Shown here in pieces: positions 33,956 through 42,120 of a stretch of DNA of 64,000 nucleotides; within the stretch, counting starts at the first letter, position 1, and each line of letters opens with the position of its first letter. The translations under genes and the position numbers were made by a program. The DNA comes from Pseudonocardia kunmingensis (lineage in GTDB: Bacteria > Actinomycetota > Actinomycetes > Mycobacteriales > Pseudonocardiaceae), in the NCBI RefSeq assembly GCF_006716445.1, contig NZ_VFPA01000001.1, positions 620,001 to 684,000 of the forward strand, in the 5' to 3' direction. The notes beneath the pieces are model-generated. The model was given only the letters and a program-made list of their open reading frames with translations. It was not told where the DNA came from and searched no databases.

Positions 33956-35317
33956 TCAACGGTCGATGCCGGCCGGCCCCTGGCCGACGGTCACCGCGAC
34001 GGGTTCGGCGGGCCCGCAGCACCCGCCCTGGCCGGCCTCGGCGGTGGGGTCCGGGTCGTCGAACAGCCCGGCGCCTCCGCAGACGCCGGTGTCGGGCAGC
34101 ACGAGTTCGACGCGCTCGGCGGCCTCCCTGTTCCCGGCGAGCGCGGCGGCGACGGAGCGGACCTGCTCGTAGCCGGTCATCGCCAGGAACGTCGGGGCGC
34201 GGCCGTAGGACTTCATCCCGACCAGGAACACCCCCGGCTCGGGCTGCGCGAGCTCCGTGACCCCGTGCGGGTAGACGGTGCCGCAGGAGTGCACGTTCGG
34301 GTCGATCAGCGGGGCCAGCGCCCGGGCGGCCTGCAGGGTCGGGTCCAGGTCCAGGCGGACCTCCGACAGCCACGACAGGTCCGGGCGGAACCCGGTGAGC
34401 ACCACGACCTCGTCGACAGGGGCGAGGCGGCGCCCGTCGAGCGACTCCAGCACCACGCCGTCGACGGCCTGCTCGACCGCGACGGTGCGGAACCCGGTCA
34501 CGGTGGTGACGTGGCCGGCCTCGACCGCGGCCGCGGCGCGCTTGCCGAGGGCCCCGCGGGCGGGCAGCTGGTCGGCGTCGCCACCGCCGAAGGTGTCGCC
34601 GACCCGCCCGCGTCGCAGCAACCACTCCACGTGCGTGCCCGGCTCGGCCCCGGCCAGCTCGACGAGCGCGACGAGGGCCGTCAGCGCCGAGTGCCCACTA
34701 CCGGCCACCGCGATCCGCTTGCCGGCGTAGCGGGCCCGCACGTCCGGGTCGACCAGGTCCGGCACCTGGTAGGCGATCCGCCCGGCCGCGGTCCGCTCCC
34801 CGACCGCCGGAAGCCCGTCCCCGCCCAGCGGGTTCGGCGACGCCCAGGTCCCGGACGCGTCGAGCACGGCACGGGCGAGGATCCGCTCCTCACCACCGGT
34901 GGTCTGCACGTGGACGGTCAGCGGCTCCGACTCCCGTCCGGCGTCGACCACCCGGTCCCGCCCGCGCCGCGCGACCCCGACCACGCGGGCACCGAACCGG
35001 ACCCGATCGCCGAGGACCTCAGCCAGGGGCTGCAGGTAGCGCTGCGCCCACTCCTGCCCGGTCGGGTACGCGTCCGGGTCCGGATGCGTCCAGCCGGTCG
35101 CCGCGAGCAGCTTCTCCGCCGCCGGGTCGACGACCTCGGCCCAGCGGGAGAACAGCCGCACGTGGTGCCACTCCCGCACATGGGCTCCGGCCTGCGCGCC
35201 GGCCTCCAGCACCAGCGGCTCCAGCCCCTGGTCGAGCAGGTGCACCGCTGCGGCCAGGCCGACCGGGCCGGCTCCGACGACCACCACCGGCAGCCCGACC
35301 TGCTGCTCCTCGCTCAT
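33956..35317 (-). CDS. FAD/NAD(P)-binding flavoprotein with Cys-rich tail (arsenic locus)
   Basis: 453 residues. The FAD fingerprint VVVVGAGPVGLAAAVHLL is at about residues 11-28, and a second dinucleotide site is IAVAGSGHSALTALVAL (about 205-221). It resembles flavin monooxygenases and thioredoxin-reductase-like oxidases. The C-terminus holds DTGVCGGAGLFDD and GQGGCCGP, a vicinal cysteine pair suited to bind trivalent arsenic. ATG 35317 has GAGGAG 5 nt upstream. It is the first gene of the minus-strand set and shares the triple-dyad promoter with the ArsR-GNAT fusion. Oxidation or chaperoning of an organic arsenical is plausible. Confidence 0.82.
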   Translation of the reverse strand: MSEEQQVGLPVVVVGAGPVGLAAAVHLLDQGLEPLVLEAGAQAGAHVREWHHVRLFSRWAEVVDPAAEKLLAATGWTHPDPDAYPTGQEWAQRYLQPLAEVLGDRVRFGARVVGVARRGRDRVVDAGRESEPLTVHVQTTGGEERILARAVLDASGTWASPNPLGGDGLPAVGERTAAGRIAYQVPDLVDPDVRARYAGKRIAVAGSGHSALTALVALVELAGAEPGTHVEWLLRRGRVGDTFGGGDADQLPARGALGKRAAAAVEAGHVTTVTGFRTVAVEQAVDGVVLESLDGRRLAPVDEVVVLTGFRPDLSWLSEVRLDLDPTLQAARALAPLIDPNVHSCGTVYPHGVTELAQPEPGVFLVGMKSYGRAPTFLAMTGYEQVRSVAAALAGNREAAERVELVLPDTGVCGGAGLFDDPDPTAEAGQGGCCGPAEPVAVTVGQGPAGIDR

Positions 35318-35345
35318 CCGCACTCCTCAGCCATCCCCGTACTCC

Positions 35346-35420
35346 ATCGACGTCCGTCGATGCGTTGGCCGGGACTGTATCGACGACTCTCGATTGACGC
35401 AATCATCGATCTGGGTCGAT
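35346..35420. promoter_or_regulatory. Triple ArsR operator in the divergent arsenic promoter
   Basis: Three copies of ATCGA-N6-TCGAT lie at 35346-35361, 35379-35394 and 35405-35420 (centres 33 and 26 nt apart); the first is part of the longer palindrome CATCGACG-TC-CGTCGATG. They occupy the whole gap between the flavoprotein gene and the ArsR-GNAT fusion. A similar ATCGA half is seen before arsR near 32500, but not a full dyad. They are most simply read as binding sites for the ArsR domain of the fusion, controlling both directions. Confidence 0.8.
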
Positions 35421-35430
35421 ACTGAGCGGC

Positions 35431-36336
35431 ATGAGCACCACCGCGGCCGCCACCGAGCCATCGCGCCCCTCGCTGCCCGGCGCGCTGCCGCTGACCGACG
35501 TGTCCGCCCCGGCGCCCCAGCTCGCCCCCGCCGATGCCGCGACCTACGCGGAGTGGTTCGCCTGCCTCGCGGAGCCGACGCGGGTGCGACTGCTGCACGC
35601 GGTCGCGGTCGCCGGGCACGAGGTCACGGTCGGCGAGCTGACCGAGCAGCTCGGCATCTCCCAGTCCACCTGCAGCCACCACCTGCGCAAGCTCGCCGAC
35701 GTCGGGTTCGTGACGATGCGCAAGGAGAAGACCGCCACCCTGGTGTCGGTCAACCCGGCCTGCTGCACCGGGCTCCCGCACGCCGCCGACGCGGTGATGG
35801 GGATGCTCGGGCCGCGCCCGTGCTGCCCCACCGACCTGCCCGTCGACGTCACCGTCCGCCCGCTGGAGGGCGGCGACTGGGCGGCGGTCCGGCGGATCTA
35901 CGGCGAGGGCATCGCCACCGGCAACGCCACCTTCGAGACCGAGGTCCCCGAGCGGCGCGAGCTCGACCGCAAGTGGCTGCCCGGCCACCGGTGGGTCGCC
36001 GAGCTCGACGGTCGGGTCGTCGGCTGGGCCGCGTTGGCCCCGGTGTCCGCTCGCCCGGTCTACGCAGGGGTGGCCGAGTCCTCGATCTACGTCGCCGAGG
36101 GCGTGCGCGGCCGCGGGATCGGCAAGGCGCTGATCCACAAGCAGGTCACCGCGGCCGACGCCGCCGGGCTATGGACCCTGCAGACCGCGATCTTCCCCGA
36201 GAACCGGGCCTCGATCGCGCTGCACCAGTCCGCCGGCTACCGCACCCTCGGCCTGCGCGAGCGCATCGGGCGCCACCACGGCGTCTGGCGCGACACGGTC
36301 TTCCTCGAACGCCGCCGCGCCGCCGACCCCGACTGA
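35431..36336 (+). CDS. ArsR repressor fused to ArsN-like GNAT acetyltransferase
   Basis: 301 residues. Residues about 35-130 are an ArsR winged helix (YAEWFACLAEPTRVRLLHAV, GISQSTCSHHLRKLADVGFV) followed by NPACCTGLPHAADAV and PRPCCPTDLP, vicinal cysteines able to bind trivalent arsenicals. Residues about 135-295 are a phosphinothricin/ArsN-type N-acetyltransferase (VTVRPLEGGDWAAVRRIYGEGI, GRVVGWAALAPVSARPVYAGVAESSIYV, VRGRGIGKALI acetyl-CoA loop, RIGRHHGVWRDTVFLER). ArsN1 proteins acetylate arsinothricin-like amino acids. Fusion would couple sensing of an arsenical to its detoxification. ATG 35431 lies 10 nt after the third operator. Confidence 0.88.
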   Translation: MSTTAAATEPSRPSLPGALPLTDVSAPAPQLAPADAATYAEWFACLAEPTRVRLLHAVAVAGHEVTVGELTEQLGISQSTCSHHLRKLADVGFVTMRKEKTATLVSVNPACCTGLPHAADAVMGMLGPRPCCPTDLPVDVTVRPLEGGDWAAVRRIYGEGIATGNATFETEVPERRELDRKWLPGHRWVAELDGRVVGWAALAPVSARPVYAGVAESSIYVAEGVRGRGIGKALIHKQVTAADAAGLWTLQTAIFPENRASIALHQSAGYRTLGLRERIGRHHGVWRDTVFLERRRAADPD

Positions 36337-36433
36337 CTCCCGCGCTACCCCACCGCCGGCCGCTTCCACCGTCGGCGGTCACCCACCCCTGCCCGCGTTC
36401 CTCCCCACGGAGGACCGTCACCTCGAGGTGCCC

Positions 36434-37564
36434 ATGTCCAGCTCCGCCCGCTCCAGCTCCGACCGTCCGACCGGCGCGTGCGACGCGATCGTCGTCGGCG
36501 CCGGCCAGTCCGGGCTCGCCGCCGCGCACGCGCTGCGCCGCGCCGGGCTCGCCCCGGTGGTGCTCGAAGCCGGGCCCGAACCCGTCGGGTCATGGCCGCG
36601 CTACTACGACAGCCTCACGCTGTTCTCCCCCGCCCGCTACAGCTCCCTGCCCGGCCTGCCGTTCCCCGGGGACCCCGACCGCTACCCCCACCGCGACGAG
36701 GTCGCCGACTACCTGCGCCGCTACGCCACCCGCCTCGACGCCGAGATCCGCACCGACCAGCGCGTCCACGCCGTCGATGGCGTTCCCGGCAGCTACGTGG
36801 TCCGCACCGGCGACCACACGTTGACCACGCCGCTGCTCATCGCCGCCACCGGCGGTTTCGGCAACCCGCACCGGCCCGCCCTGCCCGGCCTCGACGCGTT
36901 CACCGGTCAGGTCCTGCACGTCAGCGACTACCGCGCCCCGCAGCCGTTCGCAGGCCGGCACGTCGTGATCGTCGGCGGCGGGAACTCCGCCGCCCAGATC
37001 GGCGTCGAGCTCGCCCGCCACGCCCGGGTCACCCTCGCCACCCGCGCCCCCGTGAAGTACGCACCGCAGATCGTCCTCGGCCGCGACATGCACTGGTGGT
37101 CCACCACGCTCGGCGTCGACCACCTGCCCGTCGGCCCCTACCTGCGCGCCGCGCCGTCCGTGCCCGTCGTCGACGACGGCACCCACCGTGCCGCCATCGA
37201 CAGCGGCGAACCCGCGCGGATGCCGCTGTTCACCGACCTCGACGGCACCGACGTCACCTGGCCGGACGGGCGCACCGAGCAGGTCGACACCATCATGCTC
37301 GCCACCGGCTACCGCCCCGACCTGCCCTACCTCGCCGACCTCGGCGCCCTCGACGAGCACGGCCGACCGCTCCAGGTCCGCGGCCTGTCGACCTCGCACC
37401 CCGGCCTCGGCTTCGTCGGGCTCGAATGGCAGCGCAGCCTCGCCTCGGCGACCCTGCGCGGGGTCGGCCGCGACGCCGCCTACGTCGTCACCCGGCTGTT
37501 GCGGAACCGCGGCGCCCTGCCGGCCCCACGATGCTGCGAACGGCAGCCTGCAGGCACGGCGTGA
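36434..37564 (+). CDS. ArsO-like flavin monooxygenase
   Basis: 376 residues. The FAD motif AIVVGAGQSGLAAAHALRRAG is at the N-terminus and the NADPH motif VVIVGGGNSAAQIGVELA at about residues 178-195, with the FMO-type linker GSWPRYYDSLTLFSPARYSSLPG and the ATGYRPDLPYL closing motif. This matches flavin monooxygenases called ArsO in other actinobacterial ars clusters. It follows the ArsR-GNAT fusion by 97 nt and is probably co-transcribed from the triple-dyad promoter. The substrate, perhaps an organoarsenical or a thiol adduct, is unknown. ATG 36434 has GAGG upstream. Confidence 0.85.
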   Translation: MSSSARSSSDRPTGACDAIVVGAGQSGLAAAHALRRAGLAPVVLEAGPEPVGSWPRYYDSLTLFSPARYSSLPGLPFPGDPDRYPHRDEVADYLRRYATRLDAEIRTDQRVHAVDGVPGSYVVRTGDHTLTTPLLIAATGGFGNPHRPALPGLDAFTGQVLHVSDYRAPQPFAGRHVVIVGGGNSAAQIGVELARHARVTLATRAPVKYAPQIVLGRDMHWWSTTLGVDHLPVGPYLRAAPSVPVVDDGTHRAAIDSGEPARMPLFTDLDGTDVTWPDGRTEQVDTIMLATGYRPDLPYLADLGALDEHGRPLQVRGLSTSHPGLGFVGLEWQRSLASATLRGVGRDAAYVVTRLLRNRGALPAPRCCERQPAGTA

Positions 37565-37606
37565 CGGAGGCGCGACCGGCCGCCGGGCAACGGCGACGCA
37601 GACTCC

Positions 37607-37717
37607 CTACCCCCAGAGGCCAAGAAGGTAGAGCGCGACCCCGCTGAGGACGATGCCGAGCCACAGCACGACGAAGAACAGCCAAGGCGACACCGCCCTC
37701 CCGGACCACGCCCGCAT
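37607..37717 (-). CDS. 36-residue single-helix membrane peptide
   Basis: Encodes MRAWSGRAVSPWLFFVVLWL followed by GIVLSGVALYLLGLWG: a short basic N-terminus and one hydrophobic helix. AGAGG lies 7 nt before ATG 37717, and the stop is at 37607-37609. Divergent from the K+ importer gene (149 nt between starts) and convergent with the flavoprotein gene. It could be an accessory subunit of a membrane protein, by analogy with KdpF-type peptides. No homologue recognised; the support is the ribosome site and the clean membrane profile. Confidence 0.55.
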   Translation of the reverse strand: MRAWSGRAVSPWLFFVVLWLGIVLSGVALYLLGLWG

Positions 37718-37865
37718 GCAGCCACCTCTGCCGGAGATGAGCCGTGGACACGGGAGGCGCACGCCCTCATGGTGGGATCCCCGCACGCCGGAGGGGCCGC
37801 GCGCCCGCGAGATCCTAACGCGATCTTGACGGCCGGTGCCCTGCGCCCGACCTAGGCTCCACCGC

Positions 37866-39833
37866 GTGATCCGGCCCGGCGCGACCGTCAAGCGGCTCCT
37901 GGTGGGACGCCCGCAGCGCAGCGACCGGCTGACCCACACGCTGCTGCCCAAGCGGCTCGCGCTTCCGGTGTTCGCCTCGGACGCGATGTCGTCCGTGGCG
38001 TACGCGCCGCAGGAGATCTTCCTGACGTTGTCGGTGGCGGGCGTGGCCGCCTACGCGCTGTCCCCGTGGATCGGGCTGGCGGTCGCGGTCGTGCTGCTCA
38101 CGGTGGTGACCAGCTACCGGCAGAACGTGCAGGCCTACCCGTCGGGCGGCGGGGACTACGAGGTCGCGACCGTCAACCTCGGCCGGCGCGCCGGCCTGAC
38201 CGTCGGCAGCGCACTGCTGGTCGACTACACCCTCACCGTCGCGGTGTCGATCTCCTCCGCGGCGGACAACCTCGGCGCCCTGATCCCCTACGTCGGCGAG
38301 CACAAGGTCGCCTTCGCCGTCACCGCGATCGTCGTGCTCACCGCGATGAACCTGCGTGGGATCAGGGAGTCCGGGGTCGCCTTCGCGATCCCGACCTACG
38401 CCTTCATGCTCGGCATCGGCGTCATGATCGTGTGGGGACTGACCCGGATCCTGCTGCTCGGCCACGACGTCCGAGCACCGAGCGCCGACGTGGACCTGCA
38501 CGCCGAGGGCGACCCGTTCACCGGGCTCGCGCTCGCGCTGCTGGTCCTGCGCTCGTTCACCCAGGGCTGCGCCGCGCTGACCGGTGTGGAGGCGATCAGC
38601 AACGGCGTGCCCGCGTTCCGCAGACCCAAGCCGCGCAACGCCGCGGCCACCCTCGCCCTGCTCGGTGGAATCGCGGTCACCATGTTCATGGGGCTGATCG
38701 CGCTGGCGCTGCTGACCGGGGCGAAACTGGCCGAGGACCCCGAGGTCCAGCTCGCGGGCGCGCCCGCGGGCTACGTCCAGCAGACGCTCGTCGCGCAGCT
38801 CGCCGACGCCGTGTTCGGCGAGTTCCGGGCGGGGTTCCTGTTCGTCGTCGTGTTCACCGCGCTGATCCTGGTGCTCGCCGCGAACACCGCGTTCAACGGC
38901 TTCCCCGTCCTGGGGTCCATCCTGGCCCAGGACCGCTACCTGCCCCGCCAGCTGCACACCCGCGGCGACCGGCTCGCCTTCTCCAACGGCATCCTGTTCC
39001 TCGCCGGGTTCGCCATCCTGCTCGTCGTCGGCTTCCGCGCCGACGTCACCCGGCTGCTCGCGCTCTACACCGTCGGCGTGTTCGTCTCCTTCACCGTCAG
39101 CCAGGTCGGCATGGTCCGGCACTGGAACCGCCTGTTGCGGACCGGGACCCACCCGGCGGGCAAGCGGCGCATGCACCGGTACCGGGCCGTGAGCGCGTTC
39201 GGCGCGGCCATGACCGGCCTCGTGCTGGCCACAGTCCTGATCACGAAGTTCACCGTCGGCGCGTGGATCGCCATCGCCGCGATGGCGGGCTTCTACGCCC
39301 TGATGATCGCCATCAGGCGGCACTACGACCGGGTCGCGGACGAGTTGGTCGCCGGCGAGGCCGACACCGTGCTGCCGTCGCGCAACCACGCGATCGTGCT
39401 GGTGTCCAGGTTGCACAAACCGACCCTGCGAGCGGTGTCCTACGCACGGGCCACCCGACCCGACGTCCTCGAGGCGGTCACCGTCAACGTGGACGACGCC
39501 GACACCCGGCGGCTGCTCGACGGGTGGAGCAGCCGGAAGCTGCCGGCGCCGCTCAAGGTCATCGAATCGCCCTACCGCGAGATCACCAAACCGGTCCTCG
39601 ACTACGTCAAGCGCGTGCGTTCGGCGAACCCGCGCGACGTCGTCACGGTGTTCATCCCCGAGTACGTGGTCGGGCACTGGTGGGAGCACGTCCTGCACAA
39701 CCAGAGCGCGCTGCGGCTCAAGGGCCGGCTGCTGTTCCAGCCCGGTGTGATGGTCACCAGCGTCCCCTGGCAGCTCGCCTCCTCCGAACGCGCCGGACGG
39801 CCCCGTGCGGATACCGCTCCGGGAGCGACGTGA
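37866..39833 (+). CDS. APC-superfamily K+ importer, KimA-like
   Basis: 655 residues. The N-terminus KRLLVGRPQRSDRLTHTLLPKRLALPVFASDAMSSVAYAP, TSYRQNVQAYPSGGGDYEVA and GSALLVDYTLTVAVSISSAADNL strongly resemble Bacillus KimA (YdaO), a KUP-related proton-potassium symporter. About twelve membrane segments are followed by a cytoplasmic domain of about 190 residues with a DYVKRVRSANPRDVVTVFIPEYVV segment. GTG 37866 is 7 nt after TAGGCT, so the message is probably leaderless and no riboswitch fits upstream. The convergent neighbours KtrA and KtrB support a potassium role; older annotation would say amino acid permease. Confidence 0.82.
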   Translation: MIRPGATVKRLLVGRPQRSDRLTHTLLPKRLALPVFASDAMSSVAYAPQEIFLTLSVAGVAAYALSPWIGLAVAVVLLTVVTSYRQNVQAYPSGGGDYEVATVNLGRRAGLTVGSALLVDYTLTVAVSISSAADNLGALIPYVGEHKVAFAVTAIVVLTAMNLRGIRESGVAFAIPTYAFMLGIGVMIVWGLTRILLLGHDVRAPSADVDLHAEGDPFTGLALALLVLRSFTQGCAALTGVEAISNGVPAFRRPKPRNAAATLALLGGIAVTMFMGLIALALLTGAKLAEDPEVQLAGAPAGYVQQTLVAQLADAVFGEFRAGFLFVVVFTALILVLAANTAFNGFPVLGSILAQDRYLPRQLHTRGDRLAFSNGILFLAGFAILLVVGFRADVTRLLALYTVGVFVSFTVSQVGMVRHWNRLLRTGTHPAGKRRMHRYRAVSAFGAAMTGLVLATVLITKFTVGAWIAIAAMAGFYALMIAIRRHYDRVADELVAGEADTVLPSRNHAIVLVSRLHKPTLRAVSYARATRPDVLEAVTVNVDDADTRRLLDGWSSRKLPAPLKVIESPYREITKPVLDYVKRVRSANPRDVVTVFIPEYVVGHWWEHVLHNQSALRLKGRLLFQPGVMVTSVPWQLASSERAGRPRADTAPGAT

Positions 39834-39948
39834 CGCGGCTACCCCAGCCCGCGCGGGGAGCCGGAACGGGGTGCAGCGGGTTTCGTCGGCACGGGTGACC
39901 GCGTCAACTGAGGTCGAGGCGAGCGAGGTCGAGGCGAAGGGCGGCGGG

Positions 39949-40626
39949 TCAGGTGCGGTTGGCGAAGGCCTCCACCTCGTCGATGCGCCCGGAGACGATG
40001 AGCACGTCCCCGGCCCGCACCACCGTGTCCTGGGTCGCGTAGGTGAACTCCTCGCCTCGGCGCTTCACCCCGACGACGGTGATCCCGAACGCCTGCCGCA
40101 GCCTGCTCTCGGACAGCGACCTGCCCACGATGCCCTGCGGCGCGAGGGTCTTGACCATCGCGAAGTCGTCCTCGAACTTGATGTAGTCGATCATCCGCCC
40201 GGTCACCAGGTGCGCGACGCGCTCGCCCATCTCGTGTTCGGGCAGGACCACGTGGTGCGCGCCGACCCGCTCCAGGATGCGGCCGTGCTGGCGGCTGACC
40301 GCCTTGGCCCAGATCCGCGGGATCTCGAGATCGACGAGAACGGCGGTGGTGAGGATGCTCGCCTCGAGGTCGGTGCCGATGCCGACCACGGCGCGTCGGA
40401 ACTGCGGGACGTCGAGCTGGCGCAGGGCCTCGACGTCGGTGGTGTCGGCGACGGCGGTGTGGGTGAGCTCGTCGGCGTAGCGCTGCGCGATCACCGGATC
40501 GCTGTCGATGCCCAGGACCTCGGATCCGCGGCGCACCAGCTCCCGAGCCAGCGAGGCGCCGAAACGCCCCAGCCCGAGCACGGCGACCGGGCCGGCGCCC
40601 GGCTCACGATCGTTCTTCCTAGCCAA
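39949..40626 (-). CDS. KtrA/TrkA-type K+ channel gating subunit
   Basis: 225-residue cytoplasmic RCK protein. The N-terminal Rossmann fold (VAVLGLGRFGASLARELVRRGSEVLGID, nucleotide-binding) is followed by the RCK_C ligand domain (IVGRSLSESRLRQAFGITVVGVKRRGE...AGDVLIVSGR), a site that binds c-di-AMP in other bacteria. It gates KtrB in response to ATP/ADP. TTG 40626 overlaps the end of ktrB by 8 nt (TTGGCTAG), with GAGGAG upstream, indicating translational coupling. Between its stop and kimA lies a 115-nt gap with a GAGGTCGAGGCGA direct repeat and no gene. Confidence 0.88.
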   Translation of the reverse strand: MARKNDREPGAGPVAVLGLGRFGASLARELVRRGSEVLGIDSDPVIAQRYADELTHTAVADTTDVEALRQLDVPQFRRAVVGIGTDLEASILTTAVLVDLEIPRIWAKAVSRQHGRILERVGAHHVVLPEHEMGERVAHLVTGRMIDYIKFEDDFAMVKTLAPQGIVGRSLSESRLRQAFGITVVGVKRRGEEFTYATQDTVVRAGDVLIVSGRIDEVEAFANRT

Positions 40627-41986
40627 CGATGGGTCGCTCCTCGGGCAGTTCGTAGCGGCGGACGCGGTCGCGCAGCGCGAGCGCGGACGCCAGCGTGATC
40701 GGGCCCAGTCTGCCCAGGAACATCAGTGCCGTCAGCACCAGCTGCCCCGCCGGGGGCAGATCCGCGGTGATCCCCGTCGACAGGCCGACGGTGCCGAAGG
40801 CGGACACGACCTCGAACAGCACGTCGTCGAGCCGGAACGGGGTCAGCGACAGCAGGACCACCGTCGAGACGGTGACGAGGCCGACGCCCAGCAGCGCGAC
40901 GGTGAGGGCCTGGCGTTGCACCGCGGCAGGGAGGCGCCGCCCCAGTACGTGCACGGTGGGTTCACCGCGGACCTCCGCGGCGATGACGAACGCGAGCAGT
41001 GCGAAGGTCGTGACCTTGATTCCTCCTGCGGTACCGGCGCTGCCGCCGCCGATGAACATCAGCATGTCGGTGACCAGCAGGGTCGCCGGGTACAGCTGCC
41101 CGACGTCCACGCTGTTGAACCCGGCGGTGCGCGGCATGACGCCGTGGAACAGCCCCACGACTGCTTTGCCGCCGATACCCAGCGGGCCCAGTGTGGCCGG
41201 ATTGCGCCACTCGGTGATCAGGAACGCTGCCACGCCCACGACCAGCAGCACCGCGTAGGTGATCACAGTGATCCGGACGTGGAGTGACCACCGGCGGCTG
41301 CCGGTGCGGATCCTGCGGCCGAGCTCGAGCAGCACCGGGAACCCGATCCCGCCGAGCACCACGGCCAGCACGATCGGCAGGCAGATCCACGGGTCGGTGG
41401 CGAACGGGATCATGTTGTCGGTGAACAGGGCGAAGCCGGCGTTGTTGAACGACGACACAGCGTGGAACACACCGAGGTACACCGCTCGGCCCGGCTCCTC
41501 GCCGTAGAACAACGCGAACCGCGCCGTCAGCGGCACCGCGACCACGAGCTCGATGACCACGCTCAGCGCCAGGATCGCGCCGACGACCTGACGCACATCG
41601 CCCAGGCCCAACGACTTCGTCTCGGCCTGCGCGGTGAGCTGCAGCCGCAACCCGACGCGGCGCGCGATGAGCAGCCCGAGCAGCGTCGCCAGCGTCATGA
41701 TCCCGATCCCGCCGACCTGGATCAGCCCGAGGATGACCAGCTCGCCGAACGTGGACCAGTAGGTCGGCGTGTCGACCACGATCAACCCGGTCACGCACAC
41801 CGCCGACACCGCCGTGAACAACGCCGCGACGACGGGGGCCGACGACCCGTCCTCCGTGGCGACCGGAAGCAGCAACAACACCGTTCCGACCGCCACCGCC
41901 GCCCCGAAGCCGACGACCACCGCCGCGGCCGGCCGCCGGAGCAACCACGGGACCGGGGCCGGGCGTCCCATCGCAGAGCTCGGCAC
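40619..41986 (-). CDS. KtrB/TrkH-type K+ transporter subunit
   Basis: 455-residue membrane protein of the Trk/Ktr/HKT superfamily with four pore repeats, each with a selectivity glycine: TAVSAVCVTGLIVVDT, HAVSSFNNAGFALFT, GVMPRTAGFNSVD and VVSAFGTVGLSTGIT. FIGGGSAGTAGGIKVTTFALL is the family landmark after repeat three. It conducts K+ (with Na+ in some members) under KtrA control. GTG 41986 lies 6 nt after TAGCCT on the minus strand, so a leaderless start is likely; ATG 41971 is an alternative. Confidence 0.9.
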   Translation of the reverse strand: MPSSAMGRPAPVPWLLRRPAAAVVVGFGAAVAVGTVLLLLPVATEDGSSAPVVAALFTAVSAVCVTGLIVVDTPTYWSTFGELVILGLIQVGGIGIMTLATLLGLLIARRVGLRLQLTAQAETKSLGLGDVRQVVGAILALSVVIELVVAVPLTARFALFYGEEPGRAVYLGVFHAVSSFNNAGFALFTDNMIPFATDPWICLPIVLAVVLGGIGFPVLLELGRRIRTGSRRWSLHVRITVITYAVLLVVGVAAFLITEWRNPATLGPLGIGGKAVVGLFHGVMPRTAGFNSVDVGQLYPATLLVTDMLMFIGGGSAGTAGGIKVTTFALLAFVIAAEVRGEPTVHVLGRRLPAAVQRQALTVALLGVGLVTVSTVVLLSLTPFRLDDVLFEVVSAFGTVGLSTGITADLPPAGQLVLTALMFLGRLGPITLASALALRDRVRRYELPEERPIVG

Positions 41987-42048
41987 AGCGCGAGGCTAGA
42001 CCCACCCGCACTGCGCGGAGCCGTGTCCGGCGTCACCGGGAAGCCGCT

Positions 42049-42075
42049 TGAAAACATAATCCCAAAGTGTTTTCA
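42049..42075 (+). promoter_or_regulatory. Operator dyad for the TetR/FAD monooxygenase operon
   Basis: TGAAAACA (42049-42056) and TGTTTTCA (42068-42075) form a perfect 8-nt inverted repeat across 11 nt in an AT-rich island. CATAAT at 42055-42060 inside it is a good -10 element, so a repressor bound here would block transcription of the TetR gene at 42121 and the linked monooxygenase. Confidence 0.65.
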
Positions 42076-42120
42076 TGGATGCAGTGCCGACCGACAGCGG
42101 CACCGACGAGAGGTCCGCCC

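Noticed and set aside
37752..37865. c-di-AMP (ydaO-type) riboswitch before the KimA-like gene
   Set aside because: Only 114 nt are available, no ydaO motif is visible, and TAGGCT 7 nt before the GTG implies a leaderless transcript.
39908..39939. GAGGTCGAGGCGA direct repeat between the K+ genes
   Set aside because: Only two short copies of a sequence type common in GC-rich DNA; no operator symmetry or gene context to support it.
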